From Blautia sp. MSJ-19 (GTDB lineage Bacteria > Bacillota > Clostridia > Lachnospirales > Lachnospiraceae): DNA of 64,000 nt. The stretch lies in NCBI RefSeq assembly GCF_018918125.1, contig NZ_JAHLQA010000003.1, positions 113,250-177,249 on the forward strand, given 5' to 3'. The stretch's first letter is position 1. Each line of letters starts with the position of its first letter. The notes beneath the pieces are model-generated. The model searched no databases, had not been told where the DNA came from, and saw nothing but the letters and a program-made list of their open reading frames with translations. Positions 7,971 through 15,687 of the stretch are shown here, piece after piece. Position numbers and translations under genes: made by a program.

Positions 7971-7991
7971 CGAACTCAAATCAACAAGCAC

Positions 7992-8030
7992 AAAAAAAGC
8001 CGGAAACCATTGATTTTTCAAGGTTTCCAG
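7992..8030 (-). terminator. Terminator-like hairpin, element end copy
   Basis: GGAAACC (8002-8008) pairs with GGTTTCC (8022-8028), and the minus strand continues into seven T residues. It is the twin of 46011-46049, which follows the tRNA-Arg gene. Confidence 0.6.
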
Positions 8031-8041
8031 CCTTTCGCCAT

Positions 8042-8056
8042 AGCGTGCGTTAGAGG
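8042..8056. other. Partial attachment site (15 bp of tRNA-Arg 3' end)
   Basis: AGCGTGCGTTAGAGG matches the first 15 bp of the tRNA-Arg att core at 46061-46083. It lies behind the truncated integrase end, as expected for the right end of an older element. Confidence 0.6.
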
Positions 8057-8140
8057 CTGCTGCGTGCCAGTGGCACGCGTTTAGCAGCGACCGAAATGAA
8101 ATGTAGATCGAACCCGTTCGAGTCCGACCCGGACTCGAAC

Positions 8141-8179
8141 AAAAAACGGGATAGAGCCTACTGCTCTACCCCGTTTTTT
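8141..8179. terminator. Bidirectional terminator
   Basis: AAAAAACGGG and CCCGTTTTTT form a ten-base stem with a further inner pairing (TAGAGC/GCTCTA). A- and T-runs flank the GC stem, so it can act on either strand. It sits just before the left att site. Confidence 0.65.
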
Positions 8180-8182
8180 ATT

Positions 8183-8205
8183 AGCGTGCGTTAGAGGATT
8201 CGAAC
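8183..8205. other. Left attachment site of the 38-kb island (attL)
   Basis: The 23 bases are identical to 46061-46083, the 3' end of the tRNA-Arg(ACG) gene. Direct repeats of a tRNA 3' end at both borders are the mark of tyrosine-recombinase integration. Confidence 0.75.
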
Positions 8206-8262
8206 TTTCACCCTTACCCCTAAACCCGCATAGAAAGGAGGTTTCCGCTACCGTTTTTTCCG

Positions 8263-8285
8263 TTGTCACAGGTAAGTCACAGGTT
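8263..8285. other. Paired GTCACAGG motif inside attL
   Basis: Two GTCACAGG octamers three bases apart match the pair beside the integrase 3' end. Their position inside both borders suggests arm-type integrase or excisionase binding sites. Confidence 0.45.
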
Positions 8286-8337
8286 TTTTCACGTCTAATA
8301 AAAAACATATAAGTATTAAGTCCTAATTTTCCCATTT

Positions 8338-9306
8338 TTAATAACTTTTAAATTTTATTCCCTTTATACTTTTTAAGATAGTGTCTTTATTCTTTTCATG
8401 AAGATAAACTTTATTCAATCTGGACTTTTTGTATTTCAGATATGTCCCTTCAGTTTGCTCAATCAATAATTTTGTAAAGTATCTCTCCCAGCTGAAGAAA
8501 GCACTGCTCTCAATATGTTCTTCCGGAGCTTGTAGAATTTCACGAATCACATTTTCTTTAAGTAACCCTGAATTCAAAATAATCCATTCAAAGGACTCCG
8601 GTAAATACAGATGAATATTCTTTTTGGCCTGGCATTGTTTATATAACCGGTTCATTTCTGCTCCAATGGCAGCTCCATCTGCAATTACACATATCTGCTT
8701 GTCGCCTGCTTTTTGAAGCAAATCAAAAATTTTTGTCTTCCCATGTGCACTTTCGCACTCCAAATCCTGCTCTTCACTTACCGAATGAAAAAAATCATAT
8801 CCTGAATTTGAATCTTCAACAATTATTTTCTCCGGTTTTATTGGCAAAACATTTTCGTCAGAATATATCCTGTACATCTGCTGGTATACTTTTCGTGTAT
8901 TCTGATATTTTCCCGAAGAATGCAGACCATATATTTCCTCTACACTATAAGGCAGATTATATAAATTTTCTCTGGTAATCAGCACATAATAATTATCTGA
9001 ATTCTGAATTGCAGAAGCAAATTCCTCTGTGTTGATAAAAGTATTTTCCTCATCAATAAAAATAATGCTCTTTGAAATACTCTTAAGTATTACCTTCCAG
9101 TTTCTGCCTTCCAAAACCCTGCATGGAACATCACAGCTCACATCAACTCCACTATCAGCTCCCAGATTTTCTGCCTGCCGCAGCATATTAATCAAGGTCG
9201 TTTTTCCAGTGGCACTATTACCCTGAATAATTGTAATATTTCGCTTTATCTCAAACTCATAGTGTAATCTGTTATTTTGTACAATAACCTTATGCAATCC
9301 TTTCAT
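8338..9306 (-). CDS. P-loop ATPase paired with a DUF4869 protein
   Basis: The 322-residue protein has a Walker A motif GNSATGKTT at residues 29-37, right after a short ABC/SMC-like N-terminal strand pattern, and a Walker B-like IIFIDEEN at 81-88. The remaining 230 residues match nothing I can name. Proteins of this type in Lachnospiraceae are sometimes labelled translation initiation factor 2, which the sequence does not support. It starts 11 bp after the DUF4869 gene behind an AAGGTGA site, so the two form an operon. The constant pairing suggests they work together. The ATPase-plus-partner layout is compatible with a defence or stress role, but this is only a guess. Confidence 0.6.
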   Translation of the reverse strand: MKGLHKVIVQNNRLHYEFEIKRNITIIQGNSATGKTTLINMLRQAENLGADSGVDVSCDVPCRVLEGRNWKVILKSISKSIIFIDEENTFINTEEFASAIQNSDNYYVLITRENLYNLPYSVEEIYGLHSSGKYQNTRKVYQQMYRIYSDENVLPIKPEKIIVEDSNSGYDFFHSVSEEQDLECESAHGKTKIFDLLQKAGDKQICVIADGAAIGAEMNRLYKQCQAKKNIHLYLPESFEWIILNSGLLKENVIREILQAPEEHIESSAFFSWERYFTKLLIEQTEGTYLKYKKSRLNKVYLHEKNKDTILKSIKGIKFKSY

Positions 9307-9317
9307 ACACTGTCACC

Positions 9318-9758
9318 TTATACATACAATCCTGCAACGCTGACAAACTCCAACATATTATGAACTACTTCTCCGGTATTCAGAATTTTCATCTCAAATT
9401 CATCATCTCCGAATTCCATAATATGTCTGAGATTAATTGTCAAATCCTTACTTTCAGCAATTTTCAAGATCCATTTTGCACAGTTATCCCCACACGCTGA
9501 TGCATTAAAAATTCTTCCAGTCTCATCAAATAACATCAATAGGATTGTCTTTACGCCTCCTGATAATTCTTTAGGCGAAATAGGGCCAAGAACCGGGCTT
9601 TCAATCAGATGCGCACTTACTACATCGGATTTGTCCACATCCTGAATAATTTCAATAGACCGCTTGTCCATGATCCATTCTTCCTCATAACGATTATCAA
9701 AATAAACTGGTGGGTAATAAACTGCCTCGTCCATTTTTCCTAGATACACGCTCAACAT
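9318..9758 (-). CDS. DUF4869-like protein
   Basis: The 146-residue protein starts MLSVYLGKMDEAVYYPP and contains the central SPKELSGGVKTILLM motif and a CGDNCAKWIL stretch at about residues 100-110, as in DUF4869 proteins found beside the ATPase family encoded next door. No catalytic motif is evident. The SGGVKTI segment and the conserved Cys pair may contact a nucleotide or the partner. It is the first gene of the two-gene operon; the ATG follows a GGAG site. Function unknown. Confidence 0.65.
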   Translation of the reverse strand: MLSVYLGKMDEAVYYPPVYFDNRYEEEWIMDKRSIEIIQDVDKSDVVSAHLIESPVLGPISPKELSGGVKTILLMLFDETGRIFNASACGDNCAKWILKIAESKDLTINLRHIMEFGDDEFEMKILNTGEVVHNMLEFVSVAGLYV

Positions 9759-9844
9759 AATTCTACTCCATTTATTTTTTTGAAATCTTCCTCAAGTTTG
9801 GGAAGATTTATATTATTTTGTCTATGGCCATGCCACCTTATCTC

Positions 9845-10165
9845 TCTTCCGTATTTCTTACGTAAATCGTGCTTCGTGCCATGCCTTCTTTTTTCAACCA
9901 TCCACCTTTAACCAAATCCAGCAAGACTGCTCCTGCCCTTTATCCGGCACTTTATCGGCACTTTATCGGCACTTTATCGGCACTTTCCCGGCGTTTTAAC
10001 GGCAGTGTTATAGTCATAGGTTAACAGTATCATCAACCTACCTAACTAGATATTGATACGCAAATCAACTTCGCCTCCAATAAACTCTGACTCCCTCAAT
10101 CCGGCAGCTTTTACTTTCTCAATACTCCTTGGAATATCCCTGCCCCACTGTTCAATCAGATTCAT
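9845..10165 (-). pseudogene. Decayed 3' relic of an AlbA_2-type ATP-binding protein (copy 2)
   Basis: On the minus strand 10165-10055 reads YMNLIEQWGRDIPRSIEKV, then EFIGGEVDLRINI, which is the recognisable C-terminal core of AlbA_2/HATPase_c_4 ATP-binding proteins. A stop follows, then the VPD-repeat DNA (CGGCACTTTAT iterated at 9950-9990), then the winged-helix tail (GWLKKEG, ARSTIYVRN) in another frame. The gene is therefore broken in several places. Copy 1 at 5461-5790 lacks the core but retains the tail, and both lie behind the same small-RNA module. Confidence 0.65.
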
Positions 10166-10261
10166 ATAGGAAAACACATGTGCAAACATTTCATTTCTGA
10201 CTATAAATATTTATAAGTTTATTGTAACATGCAGCTTTTTAATCAACAACTAAATTTTTAC

Positions 10262-10331
10262 AAATAAAAAAAGAAACGAGCACCCCGCCTAGGCAATAGC
10301 CGTACGGTAACAAACCCGTTTCTTTTCCTTA
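10262..10331 (-). ncRNA. Candidate small structured RNA, copy 2
   Basis: It matches 5933-6008 almost base for base through the stem AAAGAAACG/CGTTTCTTT and the loop palindromes. This copy has the better promoter: TTGACA at 10355-10360, a 17-bp spacer and TAAAAT at 10332-10337. A T-run ends the hairpin on the minus strand. A second promoter-like pair (TTGTTG, 17 bp, TACAAT in copy 1) follows each copy and would read into the ATPase relic. Confidence 0.6.
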
Positions 10332-10386
10332 ATTTTACTCTAGTCATATACTGATGTCAACACCATTTCTATTAATTTTTGTACAA

Positions 10387-10466
10387 ATTGGAGCGAGATT
10401 CACGTTAATTTCTGGGAACGTATCCATAATTGAACCAACAACTTTAAATCCATACACACCTTATAT
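10387..10466 (-). pseudogene. Possible relic of a second SecB-like C-terminus
   Basis: A short minus-strand frame contains VGSIMDTFPEINVNLAPIC, which resembles the SecB FPPLNLAPVNF signature. It lies directly before the small-RNA promoter, as the intact SecB-like gene does at 6046. The fragment has no start and is too short to be sure. Confidence 0.3.
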
Positions 10467-10578
10467 CTATAAAACAAAAGCATAACTATTTCTAGGTCAG
10501 GAAATCTTCTTGATACACCCTTCCAAGAGTTTCTGAAATGCCGGATACTCTACCCACCCGAAATAATTATGCTTTTTA

Positions 10579-11982
10579 TTATATTATCGAATACAAGCTC
10601 TCTCTCAAAATCTTAATCACTTCATCTGATAATGTCCGAATATACTGTTTTCGTATAGGCTCCATAAAGCGGATTCCCGCTACAGACTCTGCTCTTGAAA
10701 CTGCCACATAAAACTGTCCAGAGTCCCAACATCGAGGATCAATGTTAACTTGACCAAATGTCTGTCCCTGAGACTTATGGATACTCATCGCCCATGCAAT
10801 TTTAATTGGGAACTGTTTAAAGGATCCTACTATTTTTCTGACTATCTTTTTTACAGTAACAGTTTCACCATTTTCGCCTTTTTCTTCGCGTTCTTCTACA
10901 TCCTGCCTTTCAATTTCTCGTTCATACCTGTATACATCTACCTTCTTTCCCTTATCTGTAAGAACTTGTATACAGGTTGCGTCTCCTCTTTCTTTGCTGA
11001 TATCAATTATTGTGCCCATGGTGCCATTCACAAACTCGCCATTTGCATCATTTGCGGTGAGCATCACTTTAGCCCCAATATTTACTACCAGGGACTGTTT
11101 CGCAAAACTTATATTTTTAATATCCTCATAAGTCACATCGCCCTCAATAATCGCACAAAATTTCTTTTCTGTTTTTTCATCCAAAGCTCTCATGTGTGCC
11201 TGATTGATTTTATCTGCCTTCGCATTTGTTCCAACAAGATAAGGTGCTTCTTCAATCAGCTCACTGCTCTGATTGCTTTCCAGATAAGCAATCACATTCT
11301 GAAGATTCCTGCCATATTTTATGTCATTCAAAATCCCAAGAAATTCTGCATCTTTCTGTCGGCAAACTTCTTCCAACTTTACGCAATGAAACTTCATTTC
11401 TTTCCACACCTTTGAAAAAAATGCATATCCACGCTCGCATGTTTCCCCTTGTTCATATTCTGTTCCGTACATTTCCACCAAAATTTCTCGATCTTCTTTT
11501 TTTATAACTGGTGGAAGCTGGAAAAAATCACCTACAACAATAAGCTGTACAGCATTTTTCTTTTTTCCATTACATGAATATCCAGGTTCTAATCTTTTGT
11601 TATTCTCTGCAATTATATTTTTAGTTATTGCAGAAAACAAATCAAATCTGCACATGCCAATCTCATCAATAATTACAACATCCGCTTCCTGTAAGTAAGA
11701 AGATCGAAAGCCTGGAGCATCTTTGTACTTTTCAAATTCGATACCGAGTCCAAATGCCTTATGTACTGTTACGGCACCCATACCAATATTATCAGCTGCA
11801 ACTCCTGTTGTCGCTGCGATCAGCACATTCTTTCCATCTTTTTCCAATGCCTTAACAGACTGTTGAATTACTGTTGTCTTTCCGGTTCCGGCATCACCAG
11901 TCAAGAATACATTAACTCCTGACAGAATCAGATCTACTGCCTGCTGCTGTTTTTTATTCAATTTTACTTTCTTTTTTTTCAT
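10579..11982 (-). CDS. PIF1/RecD2-like superfamily 1 DNA helicase
   Basis: The 467-residue protein has the helicase motifs of the PIF1 family: GDAGTGKTT (29-37), DEIGM (106-110), GDFFQLPPV (151-159), and near the C-terminus HKSQGQTF (about 402-409) and AVSRA (427-431). These enzymes unwind DNA 5' to 3' using ATP and help replication or recombination of mobile elements. I start it at the ATG at 11982, which has GAAGGTG eight bases upstream, rather than an in-frame ATG six codons earlier. It follows the HExxH-protein gene on the same strand about 100 bp downstream. It may support island replication; that is inference. Confidence 0.8.
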   Translation of the reverse strand: MKKKKVKLNKKQQQAVDLILSGVNVFLTGDAGTGKTTVIQQSVKALEKDGKNVLIAATTGVAADNIGMGAVTVHKAFGLGIEFEKYKDAPGFRSSYLQEADVVIIDEIGMCRFDLFSAITKNIIAENNKRLEPGYSCNGKKKNAVQLIVVGDFFQLPPVIKKEDREILVEMYGTEYEQGETCERGYAFFSKVWKEMKFHCVKLEEVCRQKDAEFLGILNDIKYGRNLQNVIAYLESNQSSELIEEAPYLVGTNAKADKINQAHMRALDEKTEKKFCAIIEGDVTYEDIKNISFAKQSLVVNIGAKVMLTANDANGEFVNGTMGTIIDISKERGDATCIQVLTDKGKKVDVYRYEREIERQDVEEREEKGENGETVTVKKIVRKIVGSFKQFPIKIAWAMSIHKSQGQTFGQVNIDPRCWDSGQFYVAVSRAESVAGIRFMEPIRKQYIRTLSDEVIKILRESLYSII

Positions 11983-12079
11983 CGCAACACCTTCTATCAT
12001 AGATTCTCATATTCTTCTTGTTGTCTGAGGAGCCTCCTTTTGAATTGAGAAGCTCCCCAGTAATTTCAAAAAAGATTGT

Positions 12080-12955
12080 TTAAACAGCAATTAAATTTTC
12101 TCTTGGTGTTTCTGATAATATTGCACCAATAGTTTTTAAGCCAAATGAGTATGTCGGATGCATTTGTTCGCTTTTTTCTCTGATTGCATTCTTTACTTCA
12201 GGAGAAAATTTTCTGATTCTAAACAACATCAGACCGCAAACATCTCTAAGTACACAATATGCATATGCAGCTGCATCAAGTTCTGCCGGCTGTAAATAAT
12301 ACCGTTCAAACGGAAGATCTGTTCGATAATTTTTAAACAATTTTACTGAGTCATGTTCATGCTGATACACGTGTCGCATCTCATGTGCAAGTATCTCCAT
12401 CACATAAAAGAACTTTTCTTCCTCTGTTCTACCTGCTATATTTTCTTCATACAATGATATTGTGAATGTATTCTTTCCACTCACATCATTCCACGCAATT
12501 CCGCCAGAATTCTTCAAAGTACTCGAAACATTATCCGGTACATGACGCGTTATCGTTAATACAGGACATTTAACTTGAAGTGATTTTGCAAGTTCTGAAA
12601 TCGTCTCATAATACATTGTCATATCAGAAACATCCGTATACAATCCAAATCTCTCATCAACTACCCGCACATATTTGTGTGTTTTGTTTGAAATCTCAGA
12701 CATAATAAGCTCAATGGTTTCCTCTTCGTCAAGTCGATCTGATACAACGATCATCCGAAATAAATCATTTTTTGATCTAATCCAAATGGAGTTTATTCCC
12801 AGTGGCAGACGCTGATTAGTCAAAATAACAGGACAACGCAAGTCAAGCATCATACACATTGCAGATACGCGTTCATAAATATAAGTCATATCAAGTACTT
12901 GACTTAAGTTAATGTTTATTGCCATAGTTATATTGTTCATTCTTTTTTCACTCAT
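12080..12955 (-). CDS. Protein with HExxH zinc-metallopeptidase signature
   Basis: The 291-residue product has HEMRH at residues 191-195, preceded by a hydrophobic helix, and Glu225 in PAELDAAAYAY 30 residues later, an arrangement like gluzincins and ImmA/IrrE-type peptidases. No signal peptide or membrane segment is seen, so it is cytoplasmic. The first 170 residues contain two similar halves (RCPVILT..RLPLGIN and KCPVLTITRHVP), suggesting an internal duplication. The start follows an AGGAGGATG site. If active it could cleave a repressor or antitoxin, but neither substrate nor activity can be shown. Confidence 0.55.
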   Translation of the reverse strand: MSEKRMNNITMAININLSQVLDMTYIYERVSAMCMMLDLRCPVILTNQRLPLGINSIWIRSKNDLFRMIVVSDRLDEEETIELIMSEISNKTHKYVRVVDERFGLYTDVSDMTMYYETISELAKSLQVKCPVLTITRHVPDNVSSTLKNSGGIAWNDVSGKNTFTISLYEENIAGRTEEEKFFYVMEILAHEMRHVYQHEHDSVKLFKNYRTDLPFERYYLQPAELDAAAYAYCVLRDVCGLMLFRIRKFSPEVKNAIREKSEQMHPTYSFGLKTIGAILSETPRENLIAV

Positions 12956-13040
12956 ATTGCATCCTCCTACACTTTTGAACAGAATGTTTTTTCACCATCA
13001 CCAGCTATGCTATGCCGGTGATGGTGCTTCCACGCTTTAC

Positions 13041-13649
13041 TTAGTTATTCATAGTTAACGTTTCTACTGCAGAAACAATATTATTGTCATCAATTATGAC
13101 CTTGATGCCCTTTGCTTCTTCAACCTGGACATAATAGCCTATGCATCTATATTCCTTTCCGTCATCCAGCGTAGCACAGCCTTCTACAGTATCTACTGCA
13201 GTTTCGCCCTTATCTTCCAGTGACAAAATTTTTCTCACTGCTAACTCATCATATGGTTTGCCAATCATGCTGCTTCTTAATATCTCGACCATCTGATCAG
13301 CAGTACAGATTTCTTTAATTTCAGTGATAATTCCTTTGCTGTTCACGATGATTCTGACTCTCCATCCATCTTCATTACAGTTTAAATAAATGTAATGATA
13401 CGCTGTATCATGCTCACATTCATCCGCATACCGGCCTTCGATAAGCGTAAAAGCTTCATCAGTAACTGTTGTTTCTTCTACTGTACAAATTGTGTCGTAG
13501 GTGCTGATATTAATATGGCGACTGTCGATTGTTCTACTTTCCTTCATATGCACAAAATCTGCAACTTTGCTCATATTGTACTCAGTGTTTAAAAGGGACA
13601 TTAAAGTTGATTCAGTTGCATTTGGGGTTACATTGCTTGTAGTATTCAT
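13041..13649 (-). CDS. Hypothetical protein
   Basis: This 202-residue protein has a perfect AGGAGGA site before its ATG, so it is very probably expressed. It is acidic, without signal peptide or membrane segment. Two beta-rich stretches (about 78-112 and 160-200) each contain a similar VRIIVNSKGIITEI / IKVIIDDNNIVSAV pattern, hinting at an internal repeat of a small alpha/beta fold. I do not recognise the family. It is followed 85 bp later by the HExxH-protein gene and probably heads that operon. A 10-bp inverted repeat (CACCATCACC, 12993-13026) lies between them. Confidence 0.5.
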   Translation of the reverse strand: MNTTSNVTPNATESTLMSLLNTEYNMSKVADFVHMKESRTIDSRHINISTYDTICTVEETTVTDEAFTLIEGRYADECEHDTAYHYIYLNCNEDGWRVRIIVNSKGIITEIKEICTADQMVEILRSSMIGKPYDELAVRKILSLEDKGETAVDTVEGCATLDDGKEYRCIGYYVQVEEAKGIKVIIDDNNIVSAVETLTMNN

Positions 13650-13970
13650 TGTTATTCCTCCTGTGGGATATGTTGATTGAATGTTTATAAGTTCCTTGTC
13701 CGGACTTGCTCTTAATCGATTGCTAGCATATTACCACGCTTTTCATTTTTAGTCAATATGCATATTTTCTTCTTTTTTATTCGCATTATTTTATACATAT
13801 TGCACACAAATTAATATGTCATTTTTGGCAACACTTTAGCAAATTTTTATTAGAACAAAAATCCAGAAATATTAATTGTAGCCTTTGATTTTTAAGTTTT
13901 TCTTATTATCATTGCGTGTACCTTTTACCGAATTCATATCGGTCCTTTCATAAGATATTTGGATCCTTAG

Positions 13971-14470
13971 ATTGTTTTATTAAGAAATTTCCCACTTTTT
14001 TATCCTCTATTTTTATTCTGTTTAGGATATCAGGGACTGAATTTCTTTTTTATCTACCTTCTAAGAAACCATTGATTTTAAATCTCATATTTAATATGTA
14101 AGATTTTGGGGATCTTGGCTGGTTTTTATAAGAAATCTCCCGTTTTTTATCCTCTGCTTTTTATTCTGTTTAGGATCTCAGGAACTGGATTTCTTTTTAT
14201 CTACCTTCCAAGAAACCATTGGTTTTTAATCTCATATTCAATATGTAAGATTTTTTTCACCCTAGCTGGTTTTTATAAGAAATCTCCCATTTTTTATCCT
14301 CTACTTTTGATTCTTTTTAAGATATCAGGAACTGGATTTCTTTTTATCTACCTTCCAAGAAACCATTGGTTTTTAATCTCATATTTAATATGTAAGATTT
14401 TTTTCACTCTGGCTGGTTTTTATAAGAAATCTCTGATTTTTTTCTTATTTTTTATTACCTTCCAAATAAA
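13971..14470. repeat. 147-bp tandem repeat, about 3.4 units
   Basis: The marker GCTGG occurs at 14118, 14265 and 14412, exactly 147 bp apart, and the first unit begins at about 13971. Units 2 and 3 are more than 90 percent alike, unit 1 is more diverged, and unit 4 is cut off after about 60 bp. Because 147 is a multiple of three, a long plus-strand frame results, but it has no ribosome site and a very hydrophobic, low-complexity product. The array lies upstream of the 13649 operon and behind the XRE gene. It could be an origin, a centromere-like site or an RNA array. Confidence 0.8.
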
Positions 14471-14477
14471 TTTGAAC

Positions 14478-14510
14478 AAAAAAATAGTGTTGAGCCTTAA
14501 AGCTCAACAC
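14478..14510 (-). terminator. Terminator of the small XRE gene
   Basis: GTGTTGAGC and GCTCAACAC (14488-14496, 14502-14510) form a nine-base stem followed on the minus strand by seven T residues. Confidence 0.7.
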
Positions 14511-14527
14511 CTGACTATTTACACTCT

Positions 14528-14556
14528 GAGACTTCAGGGACTTAATCTGAAGTCTC
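14528..14556 (+). terminator. Hairpin with plus-strand T-run
   Basis: GAGACTTCAG and CTGAAGTCTC form a perfect ten-base stem followed by TTTTATTT on the plus strand. No plus-strand gene before it is convincing, so it may end transcripts across the 147-bp repeat. Confidence 0.5.
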
Positions 14557-14575
14557 TTTTATTTCTTCATAAAAT

Positions 14576-14809
14576 TTATTCCTGTTCCGGTGGAACATAC
14601 TCTAACAGATCCTCTACCTTGCAATCTAATGCACAACACAAACGTGCCAAAACTGCTGTATCAAGTCTGGTAACTTCTCCATTGCAATACTGATTAAGCT
14701 GTGTGCGTTTCATCTCTGCTCTATGTGCAAACCTATTCTTGCTTATCCCCTGCTGCTCTATCAGTTCATTTAATTTTATTCTTACAGTTCCATAATCAAT
14801 ATCTCTCAT
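14576..14809 (-). CDS. XRE/Cro-CI family DNA-binding protein (YozG-like)
   Basis: The 77-residue protein is a single helix-turn-helix of the HTH_26/YozG type: KLNELIEQQGISKNRFA then KRTQLNQYCNGEVTRLDTA and LARLCCALDCKVEDLLEY. The ATG at 14809 has GAGGAGG seven bases upstream, so an ATG seven codons earlier is less likely. It would bind an operator as a dimer and act as a repressor, perhaps of its own gene or of island functions. It has a clear terminator downstream. Confidence 0.8.
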   Translation of the reverse strand: MRDIDYGTVRIKLNELIEQQGISKNRFAHRAEMKRTQLNQYCNGEVTRLDTAVLARLCCALDCKVEDLLEYVPPEQE

Positions 14810-14908
14810 CAAAAGCCTCCTCTGCTTCAATAATAACTTCCATTTCCAAAATAAATTTTATAATTAAAGGCCCGGTGATTTCTACCAGGCCTTCAACGCA
14901 TTTATCTT

Positions 14909-15130
14909 CTATTCTGTTTTTCTTCTGTATAATTCATTCCAATATTTCTTTTTTCTTTCCCTTGCTTCCGCTGCTTTTAATTTATCTACGGTTTTCAGCT
15001 TTACCGACTCTGCCCTATACTTTGTATATAATATGTACAAATAACTGATTGGAATTTTATCAACAGCCTTATTTTTCATTGACATTGCTCTTTTGAACAT
15101 ACTATCTGTGCAATTTTTGTAATCCACCAT
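14909..15130 (-). CDS. Small basic hypothetical protein
   Basis: The 73-residue product is strongly basic, with a C-terminal helix rich in Lys, Arg and Glu (KLKAAEARERKKKYWN). The ATG at 15130 has a well-placed GGGAGGA site, which is the main reason to believe it. No family is recognised. Its basic helical character would suit nucleic-acid binding, but nothing specific supports that. It lies upstream of the XRE gene on the same strand, with about 100 bp between them. Confidence 0.45.
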   Translation of the reverse strand: MVDYKNCTDSMFKRAMSMKNKAVDKIPISYLYILYTKYRAESVKLKTVDKLKAAEARERKKKYWNELYRRKTE

Positions 15131-15244
15131 ATAACTTTCCTCCCACTCTTATTCAAGCCTCTCTTATCCATTCTATATACCCTTTTATTTAATGATGTGT
15201 TATACTGAAACAAATTACACTTATTATATAGAAGGTTTTATTTT

Positions 15245-15451
15245 ATGAATTACTCGGTTATTCTCAAATACTCATCCACTGACAAATGTTATATCGTTTC
15301 TGTTCCTGATCTCCCCGGCTGCATGGCTGATGGAAAAACGCCTAATGAAGCCTATGAAAATGCAAAACTCGTAATCAAAGAATGGATTGATACTGCATGT
15401 GCAGCAGGACGCGAAATTCCAACTCCCACCTTCGGTCAGGACAATTTTTAA
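15245..15451 (+). CDS. HicB-family antitoxin-like protein
   Basis: The 68-residue protein is a compact HicB-type domain: a three-strand sheet (NYSVILKYSSTDKCYIVSV), the signature PDLPGCMADGKT, and the helix PNEAYENAKLVIKEWID. HicB proteins are partial RNase H-fold antitoxins that neutralise HicA mRNA-interferase toxins. No hicA (about 60 residues, double-stranded RNA-binding fold) is adjacent, so this is an orphan. The gene faces away from its neighbours and converges on another HicB-like gene, with only eight bases between their stops. Confidence 0.8.
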   Translation: MNYSVILKYSSTDKCYIVSVPDLPGCMADGKTPNEAYENAKLVIKEWIDTACAAGREIPTPTFGQDNF

Positions 15452-15459
15452 GGGACAGA

Positions 15460-15687
15460 TCATCTATTTCTGTCCCTTTCCTGCATTAATTCATTTTCCA
15501 ACATAGCTTCCAGCCAACACTTCTTTGCGTCTTCAATCATATCATGAATGTCTTCCCATTTCTCACAACAGGTCACACATCCAGGCAGGTCTGGAATTGC
15601 TATTGTATAACCTCCCTCAACCGGATCCTTACTGATAGAGATCGAATGCTCTTTCTTCCTATAATAATAGAAGAAATCTTTTATCAT
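15460..15687 (-). CDS. HicB-like protein coupled to a degenerate serine recombinase
   Basis: The 75-residue protein is another HicB-type domain: ISISKDPVEGGYTIAI, then PDLPGCVTCCEKWED and the helix MIEDAKKCWLEAMLE. Its ATG overlaps the stop of the upstream recombinase-like gene by four bases (ATGA), so the two are translationally coupled. No HicA toxin is next to it. It may instead partner the recombinase-like protein or act as an orphan regulator. Confidence 0.75.
   Translation of the reverse strand: MIKDFFYYYRKKEHSISISKDPVEGGYTIAIPDLPGCVTCCEKWEDIHDMIEDAKKCWLEAMLENELMQERDRNR

Noticed and set aside
8081..8335. Open frame of 84 codons on the minus strand over the att sites
   Set aside because: The frame crosses the terminator and the att core and has no ribosome site, so it is a product of the repeats.
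14106..14693. Open frame of 195 codons on the plus strand across the 147-bp repeat
   Set aside because: The repeat length is a multiple of three, which opens the frame. It lacks a ribosome site and runs into the antisense of the XRE gene.
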